A DNA stretch of 64,000 bases from contig NC_135195.1 in NCBI RefSeq assembly GCF_050948175.1, positions 9,700,001 through 9,764,000 of the forward strand, written 5' to 3'. The DNA comes from Xylocopa sonorina (Eukaryota; Arthropoda; Insecta; Hymenoptera; Apidae). This document shows, in pieces, positions 11,521-23,900 of this stretch. Within the stretch, counting starts at the first letter, position 1. Each line of letters begins with the position of its first letter. A program made the position numbers and the translations under genes. The notes under the pieces are model-generated. The model did not search any database. It saw nothing but the letters and a program-made list of their open reading frames with translations, and had not been told where the DNA came from.

Positions 11521-14500
11521 CAAACTAACGATAACGCCTCGTCTTAAGCGTGGTCCCGCAACGCTTCCGGTACGCGCGTCGCGTACTCTCGCCGGTGGCG
11601 AAAAGCGCGCGACTATCCGCGCTCGACAAACATAGAAGTTACGGATAGAAATCAGCCGCAGGGCTCCTCGAAGCAACGAAATTTCCACGCGCGATCAGAA
11701 ATTATACGATCGTGGCCAAGTATCCGCGAGGTGGATTTCGCATGGCTAGGTTTAAGGAACTGCGCGTATAACACGAACGGAAGAGATGTCGGGGCTGTGC
11801 AGCACGGGGCACGTAAAACGTACGCACGCGATTCCCCGAGCGACGAGCATGCGCGTAATTTGTATACGCCAAGTTTACGTCGAACCGCAGGAAAAATCGC
11901 CGGGTAATTTACGCGGCGGGGTTATCCCGGCAACTACCGATTAATCGCTGGTCTTACCCGGCTACCGGCCAGCAAAAACACCCGCTAACTGTCCGACTCC
12001 GTTGAATTCCTCGCTTCCATTACTACACGCGTGAACCCTCCGCGAACCATTTCACGCGTTACGCTTCCTACGTTGCGCAAAGTGGAGCCGCGGATCGATC
12101 CGGTCGACTACGACAGTTCGCAACGGACGTTCGTCTGACGCTTGAGAATTTTACAATTGCACATTGAATGACTTTCACGTCAGACACGCCTATAAAATGG
12201 CGCATAGAAATTTATGCGACATTAACAGAATTTACTCGCCGCATACCGCCGTGTAACTTTCCCTCAGCGTCGTTGCAATGAAAAAAAAATAAGGAAACAG
12301 AAGAAGAAAAAATACCCAAGGTAGTGGAAATTAATTTCTGCAACGTCCCAGAGACCCAGGAGGTCTCCGGTCTGGGAAACTGGCGATTCCTTGCAATCAG
12401 CATAAACGGAACAGGCTTGGCGTAGTTCGCAGGAACGCAGACTCGCGACCGCCCCTATCATTTATTTGACACTGGGAATCGCAGCCGGTGCCAAAGTTGC
12501 AACTCGTTACTCACGCGACAGGTATTTCGCGTCCAAGGTAGAAAACCCGTGGGGACATCGGATTTTTCAAATGAAAAACCGGGACGGTCGCGCGAGAAAG
12601 GCGGTGCTACGAGGTCGTGTGTGAAACGTGAAGTCATTATAAATTCAGACTGTCGAATGCACTTAATAATTTCCTGACAACGAGCAACCGTGAACTCAAT
12701 AACGTATTCGCATGTTTACAACGAAGCAAAAAATGAGAAGACTATTGATTTAGAATCGTCTGAAAGGAAGGAAGACGTACGGGAGATCCCAGACTCGTAA
12801 GGTCGCTTTCCTCGCGCACGACACGTGGACCTGGAATTTCACCCCCGAGGGAAGATTCGCGAGAAGCGGTCGGGGGCGCGCGTGAAAACGGAGACTACTA
12901 TCGCTACTCGGTTGACTCAGCTCGACGTCGTCGTCTCTTGACTGGGTAGTAAGCCGACCCCGTGATCGGAGTCGAGTCGAGTCGAGTGGACGCGGCGCAT
13001 AAATAATCGTGCGAGAAAAATCGAAGCCAGGAGTCGCCTCCGACTAACATTTCCTGTTTCGAGGCCTCAACCGCGCCGATGGGCATAACTAATTACTTTC
13101 GCGTCTTCCTCCTGGCCCTGGTCTGGCTGCGCTCGTTATTTATGCCCTCGAAACATTACGCTAATAAATCTGGAGGGGGTGGGGGATGGAAGGGCATGCG
13201 CCAAAGATAATTTGTATCGAAGAAGGGTGGACAGTAATATACGAGGGTCGTTCGGTAACTAACGGCGGATCCGTTGTTGAATTTTTATCCCCTCGTTAGC
13301 GGCGCGTCTGGATTCGCTTCTTGCTGTTTAATAAGGGGGAACACACTTTCGATACGCGTCTTCATTTTTATACGATGAGCAAACGTGCTGAACGAGCTGT
13401 ATCCGTTTCGGCTGATTCGCCGTAAATCACGCGTAATCTCTGCAGCTTGTATATTGTATTCCGCGCGGTACACGGTGTTATAAAACTGATCTTTACACCG
13501 GGTATTACAGGATCTCATATTCTGATCTGACGAACGCGACGCGAGTGGCTTTGTGAACTTAATTTCTTACCAAAATGAATACCACTGTTATTAATCACGA
13601 TCGAAGATCCACAAATGTTTTCTAATGAAAATTTCCAAAACAGCCTTCCACAGAGGCGTCTTTACACGTGACAAAGGCAGCCACGTACACATCATCCACC
13701 GCGTGACGATTCGCGAAAGACTCACGCACGCGTCACCAGCGTCGATAGATCGCGATCACCGCTGGATTCACCTACTTCGTCGTGAACCAAGCAAAATCGC
13801 GCCTCGTAAACATCGACGATTCTCAGAATCGAACGACGCTGTTCCTGGCCGAACGATGTAGAACAAGATACGCGACTTATTTTACTTGGTAAGCACCCTT
13901 AGGAGCTCGTGAACGCGTCGAGGTATCGGTAACCAGATGCAACCATCGATCGGATCGTTCCGGCCGTGCGTATCAAATTAATTATGTATTAACGGACGCG
14001 ATGAGTCTCCGTATCTCGTCGCCGACGTATTTGTCGAGTCGCAATTTTCTCCGTTACAAATCACTGGAAACCACTTTGCGCGTCCCACCTTCGGAGAGAC
14101 ACGCCACTTGTTAGACGCGAAGGTTACGTTTATTAATTCTGGAATCGATGGAAAGCGGTTCGAAAGCAAGGTTCCCCTAAAACGAACGATCCCGAGTAAC
14201 CGAGAAGAGATCGCGCGGCCCACGTAAAATCGAGATTTCGATCTTCGGCCAGGTAGTAGCCGGACTCTTTATTCGAGGAATAAGGTCACGCGTGTAATTA
14301 CGCACCTTTGTAGTTTCTATTTTTATTTTCGCACTTAACCGAACCTAAAGAATTGAAAAAAGGAAGCGCATGGGTCGAACCACTTCAACTTTCTTCAACG
14401 ATACAAGTGCGCGTTTATTATTTTCCTAGCTGAAAAGTAGATTTTCCCCGAAGAATAACGAGAAGAGGAATAAAAGAAGAAAAAGCATCGACGATCCTCA

Positions 14501-17500
14501 AGCACGTGTATTATTTAAACAACTGGTCGGTACGTGAGAGCGTGGCGTAAGGCGTGCACCGCGACATGATAGCGATTATCAGCGGCAACGCCATGAAAGG
14601 AAGGGAGAGTAGAGGGTCAGAGACGACGAGAGCGGTTAACAAAGTGGGATGAAGAGAGAAGGAGGGACGCGCGCACCGATGGGACCAAGTTCGAGGGCCT
14701 TGGGCGAATTTACAATCGTAAAACGTAAGGCACTCCGGTATACAACGCCGACTACACGCGGTACAAGTCGTTGGTCAGCGCTAGCGGCAGAGATTATGTT
14801 CGTTATTCGTTGAATTTTATGTGGACAGGTCGGCGAGTGCCGGTACATATGGCCTCCGTTAGTGAAACGCGAGTCTGACCTGGACTGGCTTCGCGATACG
14901 TACGATCGTCACTTTACAATTTATACCACTCTGCTATACTTTCAATCACCGTTATGTGGATGTTTCGCGCAAACTATAAACAATTGAAATAGGAAACAAC
15001 TGCTCTTTCTCTCTCTGTCTCTTTTCTTTTGTTTGCATACTTAATGCGAAATGCTATATGCTTCTCAGAGAAGTGGCAAGGATGGGTCACAGGACGCTGC
15101 TGGTGTAGTTCAGCTTCGAAAGCAGAGCATCGCACGAAATTGGCCGACTCTGGCGCACCTGCTATCGAAGTTTACGAGCACGATAATGGAGATTTTCACT
15201 GGAGTCAGCGCGCAGCACGCTTTACATGTCGGGTCTCGTTACGAAAACTGGAACGTAGTTACCGAGCAGAACGCGTCAATTCCTCGCGCTCCAAATAACT
15301 TTTCGTCTTAAGCGTCTCATTTTTTTCCTCCCTTCCTCTCATCCGGAGCGGTGATCTCGATTCCAGCCGCGTATCACGGACGCAAGAGGCAAGAGTACGA
15401 TCCTCGCGCGATCCTCTTATCGATCTGTAATCGTCGTAGCGCACTGGATTTTCCTCCACCAATTTGCTATATGCTATTTCATGGGACAGATCCTTTTTTA
15501 TTCGAAGCGAGGTTCGAGTTACTTGTGCGAGGTCTGTAGGAATTTAGATAAGACCCAAATTCAGCGAGCATAGAAAATTATTAGAAGATCACTCGATCGA
15601 ACGATGAAAGGAATTTTGCTATTGCGATTACTCCGTTTTTCTTAGACGTGCTATTATATACTGGATACCACGTAGCGGTGCAATGCGCATTTCAAAGTAC
15701 GTTTCACACGAGCCTACGTAGTCACGTGAACCGTGCATGCCTCGAGATCTCTATTTCTCGGGTGAAACAGGGTGCACACAGAAGGCATAAACAAATCTCG
15801 GGACACCAGCTACACTCGGCTAGTACTCGAGCGCAATAAAACATGCCTTTAAATGGTTATGAAGTTGGGAAACGAAAACTCGACGACTATCCAACATTTT
15901 ATGATAAATAAACGAACATGTGGTATCCAGGTCTCTTTCAGTAGCACTCAACAGCTCCCTTCCATCCCTCGTTTTTTATAATCCACGCCTCATTCGAAAC
16001 GTTTCCCGTGCGACTTCTCGTTTCGATCTGACGGACTGTCAAGGTGTGCTGGAGAACACACCGCGTCTCCGGCGTTGATGTCTCCGTTTCGAGACAGCGT
16101 TAAATCGTCCGCGGAATAAAGGCCTTTCAAAGATCTTCCCACGCTAATTGCACAGTCTATAACAGCGCATTTTCCATTTATTCGTGCTTTCACTGCTCCC
16201 ATGTCTCGGCTGACTAATGTTTTAATCCAAACGGTGGGTATTCCCTGGGCGATGAGCTAACAGGATTAAAAGTACATTTCTCGGAGCGATAATCGCGCGT
16301 ACATTTACATTTGAAATGTACACTTTTCGTTCATTCAAATGTATGCTAAAACGAAGGCGTCCCAAATCCATTCTTTGGAGAACCATTTTAATCGCACTGC
16401 CAGTCACACGGTACCATCACTGACCATCCCAATAGAAAAAGAAAAAAAAAAAAAAAAAAAATAGCAGGAAGCAAGAGCTCGAAAAGAGACACGAAGGTTC
16501 GTACGTGCGCGGAGCCAGCCAGTTGGCGCGATAACAACAAAAGTATCGTTGACCCGCGCGATTATCAAACGCGTCCGGCGCGCGATACCGTCCTCGAAGC
16601 AATTGGCGAAAACGCGGCAACGTGCATAGAAAGTGGTCGCGTGGGTGAGGCGAATTCCACGTCGAGAACACGCGCGGTCGCCCACGCCGCTACGTACGTA
16701 GAGCTCCGACGAAAGTTTCGCGACCTACCAGTCTCGTTCCACGCTCTCGCCTAGAACCGCGTCTCGAGTATAGATAGACGACGCCGCTGCGGGTCCATTC
16801 ATCGAGCGCGTCGCGGACGCAGAAGATGGGACGAGGGAAAGGAGCAGGAGGAGGCTGGGGGCGAGAAGAGAAAAAGAAAAGAAAAGAAAAAAAAAATGTC
16901 AGAACGCGAGGCAGAGAAAAGAGAAAAAGGAACCGGGGCGAAGCTTAAAATGCCAAAGCACCGCGAGGTGAAAGGTTCGTCTAAATAAACCGTACCTTTT
17001 ACTTTCCTCCGCACAAAAACCTTCTGGAAATGTGGGTCACCCGTAAAACTCGATTCCGCGTTTAAAAAAAAGCTGTAACCCCGACGCGCTTCCCCGGTCC
17101 TTTTTGATACGTCGAGTGACACGGGCTACGTAAAAGGAAATTGTTTCGGCGCGGAGAATACGCCGCGCGCGATGTAAGGGCGTGTTTACCCGCGGATAAA
17201 CGCTTCCCTGTGAATGGATAGCGGGCGTTTCTGGAAATAAACCGCGGGAACCGCTGGCAAACTCTGCTTGGAAACGTCCAATTTATTATCGCGTTCGTTA
17301 CCGCGGACACGTGATATTCGTGTAGCCGAAACCGTAGCGTTTAAATATAAATAATCTAAAAATACAACCGCGACTCTGGACAGGGGGATATCGCAACGAC
17401 AATAGCGGTGGAAAAATTTCCCGGATATTTCTAACGTCGCTCGAGACTCTAACCGAGTAAAACGGCGATCCACGGTGCTCCTGCAGGAGACAAAGCTCCG

Positions 17501-19302
17501 CGTCTCCATCAAACCGGAACAGAGCGGAGGGTAACGAGGCGCGACGTCCCCAGAACACTCGAACGCGTACCATAAAACCGTCGCCGCGTCGAGAGCAACG
17601 GAACGCGTTGTTGCCTGTGGACGGAAGAAAAATTCCTCGTGAACGAAACGTCTCATTCCCGAAGCCCGTTTCCGTCGGTTCACGGGTCGTTTGCTCGAGT
17701 CAAACAGAATTCCACTAAAATTCACCGGCTTATCGTCGCTTATCCACCTGACGCGGCCCGTTCCACGGGGCTGCGCGCTGGCACGAACGCTGCCATTAGG
17801 GTGTATCCCGCGAAACGCGTCCAGAGCTCGCGTTATCGTCGAACGCGTGCACGGCTGATATTTAGAGGATAATAGGGAGGCCCCGTTCGAACTGGCACGC
17901 CTGCCGTGGACGGGGACCGTTCGTGGAACGCCGTCCCTCGTTTTCCCAACGCTATCATCGTGACTCATCCAGAAAGCCGTGCAGGGTGAACGAGAATGAG
18001 AGAGAGAGAGAGATGGCCTCTTCTCTCGAGGCTTGAGAAACGACAGACTGGGAGAAACTCGTTTTCCCGCGGCGGATCGATGCGCGAAGAAACGCGCCAC
18101 GGGGAAAATCACGAAGGAGCGGAGAGCACGCCACTGCCCTCGCCTCGAGCGCGATCGTTCTCCGCTTTATATTGGCTTCCCCGTCGACGCGAATGACACG
18201 ACGCGGATAAGAGATTCCTCTCTGCGGATAAAGCGATCCTGCGACGATCCTAGTCCTTCGATCCTTTTTTTTCTTTTTCGCTTTATCTTTCTCTTCGATA
18301 AATTACGCGCGGCTGTGTAAGACGCCACGTCGTCGGGTTGGGTTACGTTTATTGCGATCGTGCCATCGACTTTTGACTCTTTCTACCGTAGTTCCGTCGA
18401 GATCAGAGGTCGCATGAGATCGCGTGGTTTTTTGTTTCCAATAAATAGGAAAGTTCGTGAAATAGCGCTAATGAGCGGGCTTCGAGCGTTATGCGAATGC
18501 GTGGTTCTCTCGTAGCGAACGCTAGGCAGCAACTGTGTCTTGTTCTTCGCGTATGTATATATACTTGTCTTTTGACGTTTATTCGCCGATTTCCATGTTT
18601 TCATTACATTCTGCCAGTTTCTGCGCCGTTCTCTATTAACGACTTGATTCCGCGGGATCATTGCACCTGCATAATGCACGGCCTACCGAGTATTTGCTGC
18701 TCTTTGATTTACGGTTGGGCAGGGCCTGTACTGTAAAATAATGTACACACGATAAACACCATGTGTACCTGATCCTGAGCAAACATCGGAGGCTCTCGTA
18801 CGCGAATGAAATAACGATGTAATAATCTTCGAAGCTTTATACATACAAGTGTGCCCGGCAATAAAATTCGACAAATATTTGACCATTGTCGCAGCACAAC
18901 TCTCTATTACGTTACTATTTCTTACTCAAACTTCCACGGTGCTCGTCGTACCGAGAACGATGATAAAGACATCTCTGTCGAGGCGCACTGTCGCGCGTTC
19001 ACCCCTCGCGCCATTGCGAGGATCGAAAAAAGAGAAACGCCGACGCAAATTTAAATGTTCCGTGTAATTTGTCGCGGCGAGCATCGCGGGTAATAAAGAA
19101 GGGAGCCACCTGGAGTGAAAAAAGGCTCGGGAAATCGAATTAATTATTCGTGTATACGCGGCAGGGTCGTACCAACCGGCCAGCCCTCGTCGTCAACCCC
19201 CAAAACGATAATCCCACGCCGGTACACACGCACGGTCTTGCGACACGCGTGCTGGCTTATCGATCACCGGCAGAAACGGCCCTCGTGCAGAACTCTCCTA
19301 TA
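11521..19302. other. Presumed intron, CpG-rich, no gene recognised
   Basis: A sharp return to CpG-rich sequence occurs near 11535. Purine-rich patches lie at about 14570-14665 and 16825-16935, and a 20-base A run at 16442-16461. The 308-codon minus frame at 17186-18112 is the longest here but shows arginine/serine-rich composition, no domain, and overlapping frames on the other strand; I do not call it. Confidence 0.45.
16442..16461. repeat. Poly(A) homopolymer run (20)
   Basis: An uninterrupted run of 20 A on the plus strand, preceded by AATAGAAAAAG. No retrotransposon body is recognisable next to it. Confidence 0.9.
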
Positions 19303-19304
19303 TA
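19303..19304. other. TA target-site duplication, left copy
   Basis: TA directly abuts CAGTG; the matching copy is at 20954-20955 after CACTG. The local target was a run of alternating T and A (TATATA), a preferred kind of site for this superfamily. Confidence 0.93.
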
Positions 19305-19525
19305 CAGTGCTGGACAAAAGTATTGGCACAGCATGATTGTTATGATAAAAATGCTTATAACTATGAAACAAATTGTTAAAAAGGAAAAATTTGTTTACAC
19401 GTTTATTTATTTATTATTCTAGATTATTATTTAACAGAAACAGTAATATAAATAAAGTGATATGCGAAATAATAACAAAAACATATTTATTGAGCGTTTT
19501 AAGCATGGACAAAAGTATTGGCACA
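19305..19525. repeat. Left terminal inverted repeat of the Tc1 element
   Basis: This 221-bp arm is the inverse complement of 20733-20953, without a mismatch when compared by eye. It contains an outer transposase-binding-type direct repeat at 19311-19330 and an inner copy at 19506-19525, both TGGACAAAAGTATTGGCACA. Identity stops one base beyond the inner copy. On the minus strand the arm supplies AATAAA hexamers, for example at 19491-19486, 64 bases after the transposase stop, which could serve as its poly(A) signal (inference). Confidence 0.96.
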
Positions 19526-19554
19526 AATGATTGAAAGTACTTAGAAATTAAAAA

Positions 19555-20583
19555 TTAATATTTGGTTGGCCCTCCATTCCTCATGATAACTTCCTTCAAT
19601 CGTTTTGGCATTGAAGTTACCAATTTTTTTGTAAAATCCGGCTCTATATTGTTCCATTCTTGTAAAATAATAGCTTTTAATTGGTTTTTGTTTGTTATAT
19701 TATATTTTCTAATTTTTTTTTCTAATTCATTCCAAACATGTTCGATGGGATTCATGTCTGGACTCTGGGGTGGGGTATTTAATGTATGTGCGGTATTGTA
19801 AACGATCCATTGTCGTACAATATAGGCAGTATGTTTTGGATCATGGTCTTGTTGAAAATAAAAATCACGCGGGAGATTTAATTTATTAGCACTTTTAAAT
19901 AAATTTTCCTTTAATATATTTAAATATACATATTTGTCCATAATCTCATCTATGAATACTAATTCGCCAACCCCAGACGCTGCAATGGAACCCCATACCA
20001 TGACTCCACCTCCTCCATGTTTCACAGTGGCTTGTAAATGTTGTGGATCCATTTCCGTATTTGGCTTTCTCCAAACTAATACTCTGCCATCTGATTTAAA
20101 TATATTAAATTTAGTTTCATCTGAAAATAATACGTTATTCCAGAATGTGGGATCCTTTTTTATAAATTCTTTTGCAAATTCTTTTCTCATCTTCCGATTC
20201 TTCTTGGATATGTATGGTTTCCTTCTTGCGACACACGCAGAATATCCCGCATCTTTTAACACTCTCCGTATAGTTTTCGAACTTACTTCTTTTTTATTTT
20301 CTTCATTTAACTTTGCTCTAAGTTGTGATGAGTTTAATTTACAATTTATTTTCACTTCCTTTACAATTTTCCGTTTTTCTCTAACTGTTAACTTTGAGGG
20401 ACGTCCACTTCGATTCCTACTTTTGAAATCTGATTGATTCTCAAATCGTTTTACGACACTTCTAATAGTGAATCGACTTCTATTAACACTTTTTGCTATT
20501 TCACTATAAGATTTTCGCATTTTGTGCAAATTTAATATTATTTTTCTCTCTTCACTTGTAGTTTCTTTCCCTCTTCTTGACAT
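19555..20583 (-). CDS. Tc1-family DD34E transposase
   Basis: This 342-residue protein has the usual length for Tc1 transposases (about 340). Residues about 8-55 and 62-112 form the two helix-turn-helix subdomains that bind the inverted repeats; the linker holds a GRPS motif (residues 60-63), equivalent to the GRPR AT-hook. A basic stretch at 120-135 (RRKPYISKKNRKMRKE) may act as nuclear localisation signal. The catalytic triad is complete: D155 in LFSDETKF, D246 in QQDHDPKH and E281 in NPIEHVWNELEKK, with 90 and then 34 residues between them, which defines DD34E. The glycine-rich box KHGGGGVMVWG (residues 188-198) and the C-terminus RNGGPTKY are typical. The ATG at 20583 leaves about 150 bp of leader inside the right inner repeat; the stop lies 29 bp from the left inner direct repeat. 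It cuts and pastes the element in the nucleus. No frameshift or stop is present, so activity is plausible but untested. Confidence 0.96.
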   Translation of the reverse strand: MSRRGKETTSEERKIILNLHKMRKSYSEIAKSVNRSRFTIRSVVKRFENQSDFKSRNRSGRPSKLTVREKRKIVKEVKINCKLNSSQLRAKLNEENKKEVSSKTIRRVLKDAGYSACVARRKPYISKKNRKMRKEFAKEFIKKDPTFWNNVLFSDETKFNIFKSDGRVLVWRKPNTEMDPQHLQATVKHGGGGVMVWGSIAASGVGELVFIDEIMDKYVYLNILKENLFKSANKLNLPRDFYFQQDHDPKHTAYIVRQWIVYNTAHTLNTPPQSPDMNPIEHVWNELEKKIRKYNITNKNQLKAIILQEWNNIEPDFTKKLVTSMPKRLKEVIMRNGGPTKY

Positions 20584-20732
20584 TGTTGCTTGTTATATTT
20601 CCTATGTTGCTAATCGACTGAACTTAAGGATGACTGTTAGAAAAAATGACTATCAGGGAATCCCCTACCTATACCATCAAGTGACAATCGGATTTTTTTC
20701 GGAGAGATACAACTACACTAAATTTTGTATAA

Positions 20733-20953
20733 TGTGCCAATACTTTTGTCCATGCTTAAAACGCTCAATAAATATGTTTTTGTTATTATTTCGCATATCA
20801 CTTTATTTATATTACTGTTTCTGTTAAATAATAATCTAGAATAATAAATAAATAAACGTGTAAACAAATTTTTCCTTTTTAACAATTTGTTTCATAGTTA
20901 TAAGCATTTTTATCATAACAATCATGCTGTGCCAATACTTTTGTCCAGCACTG
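20733..20953. repeat. Right terminal inverted repeat of the Tc1 element
   Basis: This 221-bp arm pairs with 19305-19525. The inner 20-bp direct repeat lies at 20733-20752 and the outer at 20928-20947, so the two copies are 195 bp apart start to start, exactly as in the left arm. It lies upstream of the transposase start and would contain the transposase promoter. Confidence 0.96.
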
Positions 20954-20955
20954 TA
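20954..20955. other. TA target-site duplication, right copy
   Basis: This is the partner of 19303-19304. The sequence beyond it (TATCCAGCGAGG) returns to host-like composition. Confidence 0.93.
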
Positions 20956-23900
20956 TATCCAGCGAGGTATTGACCTAACAGTGAATCATCCCCGGCGACC
21001 ATACATCACGATTATTATACAATATGTCCGGCCAGGGACGATTTTTCGTGCTCGTCCCTGGGCTCGAAACAGCTGAGCGAATCCGGCTCCGTCGGTCTAA
21101 CCCAGATGGAAGGAGAGGCTCGGTTTTGCCTGCAGGGGATTCGTGGATCGATATAAATGAGAGGAGCTGCGAGACGGATCACGAGAACCAGAGGGAATTC
21201 TGTGCTCGGGAAACTAGTTTTGAAAAGAAGGGTAAAAGGGGGGGGGGGGGGGGGGGTTGGAGTTAGGTCGCGGTTCTTGTTGGCTTGTCGAAAAGGCGGC
21301 CAGGTCAACCTTTTGTGAATCCGTGCGATGTTCAACGTTCAGCTACGCGAACGGGTCTTTTATAGTTTTCAAAAATGTTTCACGGTTACGCCTGCCCAAC
21401 TTTTATGGACATTCTCAAGGCGGAGTAAGAAAAAGTGCGATGGAAATACGTATTAGCCAGCTTACGAATCTGTTGCTTCCAAAAAGTTCTCTCCAAATCG
21501 AAACCGTTCTAATCGCTCGCGTAGTAAACAAGAGAAAATCACGGGCGAACAGCCGCGGCTGGTGATAACCGACGGGAGAGAATAATGGAGCGGAGAGATA
21601 GCCGATCCGTGAGCTCAGCGAGATATGGGCGCGTGTCGTAATTGCGTCTCAATGATTAACGCTCCCGCGGCGTCTGCCCGCGGTCAATAATTAATTGACG
21701 GTTGTGTTTATGCGGTGTCCGCGCCGGTTCGCACGACCGCGAGCATATATCTCTCTCGCGTACGATAAGCCGCGTGACGTACTGTTTTCATTGTTCTTTC
21801 CATTCAGTTCGATCCATTATGTCGATGGGGTGGTGGAAAACCGCGTGCTTCGCCCGGCCATCGGCCGTTCGTCTACGTCGAATCAAAAGTTGACCTTCCG
21901 TCGAGACTCCGCTAATGACTCTTGGGAGGGATCGACTGATAATGGTTCTCAAGCTGCTCTTTAATGACGGATAATTATTGTTTTCGATGCGAGACGGGGT
22001 TAATAGATCGATGCCGTAGCCGCGATACGTTCCACGAAAGTAAGAAAATTGTGGGGAACATTTTCAGAAATTTACTTCCCGAAGGTTCCCGGCGACAATT
22101 ACCGAGATATTCGTCGCCGGTTTCTCGAAGGGGCGTACGGGTTGGCAGTGCGGGAACCTCGACATTTTCTAGGGTCGGGCTCGGCACAGTCATCGCGCGC
22201 TCCCTTCGCCACCCTCGCCCCTTGCCACGTTTATTCTTTTACCCTTCGTAGACACGACGCACGCGTCGTCGATCGATAGCAGAGGCCGGTGCATGCTCGT
22301 GCCAGCGGCTCCAGAAAAAGATTAGCGAGAACGGTGTGTATAGGAGAGCTCGGTGCTCCGTTTCCATGGGAACTTCTTCGAGGCAAAACGAAAGTTTTCA
22401 CCGCTTTTGTCGAGCCGCGGCAGCTAGCCGAAAGCGAGAGTGAACCGGAGAAAATTCGTGTGGGCGTGCGAGGCCGCCGTGAAACTCGAGGCGGGGTTTT
22501 GACCTGTTAAGGGAACGCTGGCGATCGGGAACCGTTTCTAGCCAAGTTAATAGACGCTCTATTATAGCCAAGGTGAAAATAGATGGATAGAATTTGTGTC
22601 TCGAAGCCGAAGGGAAACTTCGTGTCGATCTCGAAGCGGATACCCGTCATCCGAAACTTTCTCGGGTAATCTCTTCTGTACATATGTGGAACGTAATTCG
22701 AGACTTGCCGGTGGCCGTTGAAATTATTAACAGACGCGTACGCGCGAATTGTAACTTCCATACGGAATGCAAACAAAAACTGGAAAATTGAGCAACGCAA
22801 CCGACAGAGTTGGTATTTCTACTGGTAACCAACCGATTTACATATCGCTCGGAATTTATCTACATAAGTACGCGCGTATCGTCCATGCCACAAATCAAAA
22901 ACAGGATCCCCGCAATCCCAACGACACTGAAGACACGACCGCAGAACCGGCCAGCTGTCCCGGGCAATTTCCAAATTGATTCCACGTTATTAAACCCGTG
23001 CCTCGGAGGAAGTAACGATAAATACTCATAAGCCGTGCGATCCCGGATAGCAGCGAGCCCGGGGTAAACAATTACAGGAGAAAATCCGAGCGCGATCCAG
23101 CGACTCTGTACGATCCCAATAGTCGGAAGATTACCGGATTCCATCGACCATTGTGCTTCTACAAATGATTTAAACCTTTTGCCAGCGCGGTAAGCCTTCG
23201 AGCGGATCTGACGGGGAACGAAGCTGAACCGCGAAGAGAGCTTCGAAGCCTCTACCGTCTTCCTGTATAGACCAGAGCGAAACGAGACGGGCGCTGGCGT
23301 ATCGAACGCGCCTCGGTTCCAGGCGACTGGAACCTTTCTGGTAATTTTATTTTGGCAAACTGCACGCTGGAAAGCATCCTGGCCAATTGTAAGACCGCTC
23401 GTCGAGCCTACAAAAGCGTTCTACCGTTGTACGCCACGGAGGAGCACCTCTTTGTCCGGGCAGTTTTCTAAAGGCAGTCACCGTGCCGGGGGCAGGGATA
23501 AATACCTGAAAAGGAGAGACCCCCGGTTACCCCGAGATCTCGGCCTTAGGTTGGCCAATTTTGTCTGTCAACCGGGCACAATTGAATTTGTATACCTGCC
23601 GTGGACAAAGGGCGGCTCTCGTCACGAATTACGAGGCAGACGACGTTTCCATGGCTGGAAAACCAGTCGAGTATATTTTCTTTCGCTGGAGTTACCTCGT
23701 CTTTTTTTCCTAATTGCAACGAGTCTTTTAAAGGTGGTTGCATTGGACGAGGAAGAAATTGAACGTGTGGCACATTGCATGGAAAATTAAAGAGAATTTC
23801 CATAAATTAACTACGAGACGTTAATGAAATCTGTTTTAGTATAAAATATAGATGAATTAAAGATCCGCTCGATTCCTTAACTCTTCGATTATGTCTCCCA

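Larger units (their letters stand above)
19305..20953 (-). mobile_element. Complete Tc1/mariner-superfamily DNA transposon (Tc1 family, DD34E, IR/DR type)
   Basis: The 1649-bp element starts CAGTGCTGGACAAAAG and ends with its inverse complement, the CAGTGCTGG-type terminus known from Tc1. It is flanked by TA (19303-19304 and 20954-20955), the superfamily's target duplication, within a TATATA target. The terminal inverted repeats are 221 bp and I could find no mismatch between them. Each carries an outer and an inner copy of a 20-bp direct repeat, an architecture known from Minos- and Sleeping Beauty-like elements. The single transposase gene is open from start to stop. Its AT-rich composition contrasts sharply with the CpG-rich flanks. 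Identical ends plus an intact gene indicate a recent insertion. It lies in the presumed mex3 intron, in mex3 orientation. Confidence 0.97.

Noticed and set aside
15090..15140. tRNA-like string (TGGTGTAGTTCAGC...)
   Set aside because: It resembles an A-box, but I could not find a matching B-box, anticodon arm or acceptor stem at the right distances.
17186..18112. 308-codon minus-strand open frame
   Set aside because: Arg/Ser-rich with no recognisable domain, in CpG-rich DNA with few stop codons in any frame.
19562..20437. Plus-strand frames of 79 and 167 codons inside the transposon
   Set aside because: They are antisense shadows of the transposase gene.
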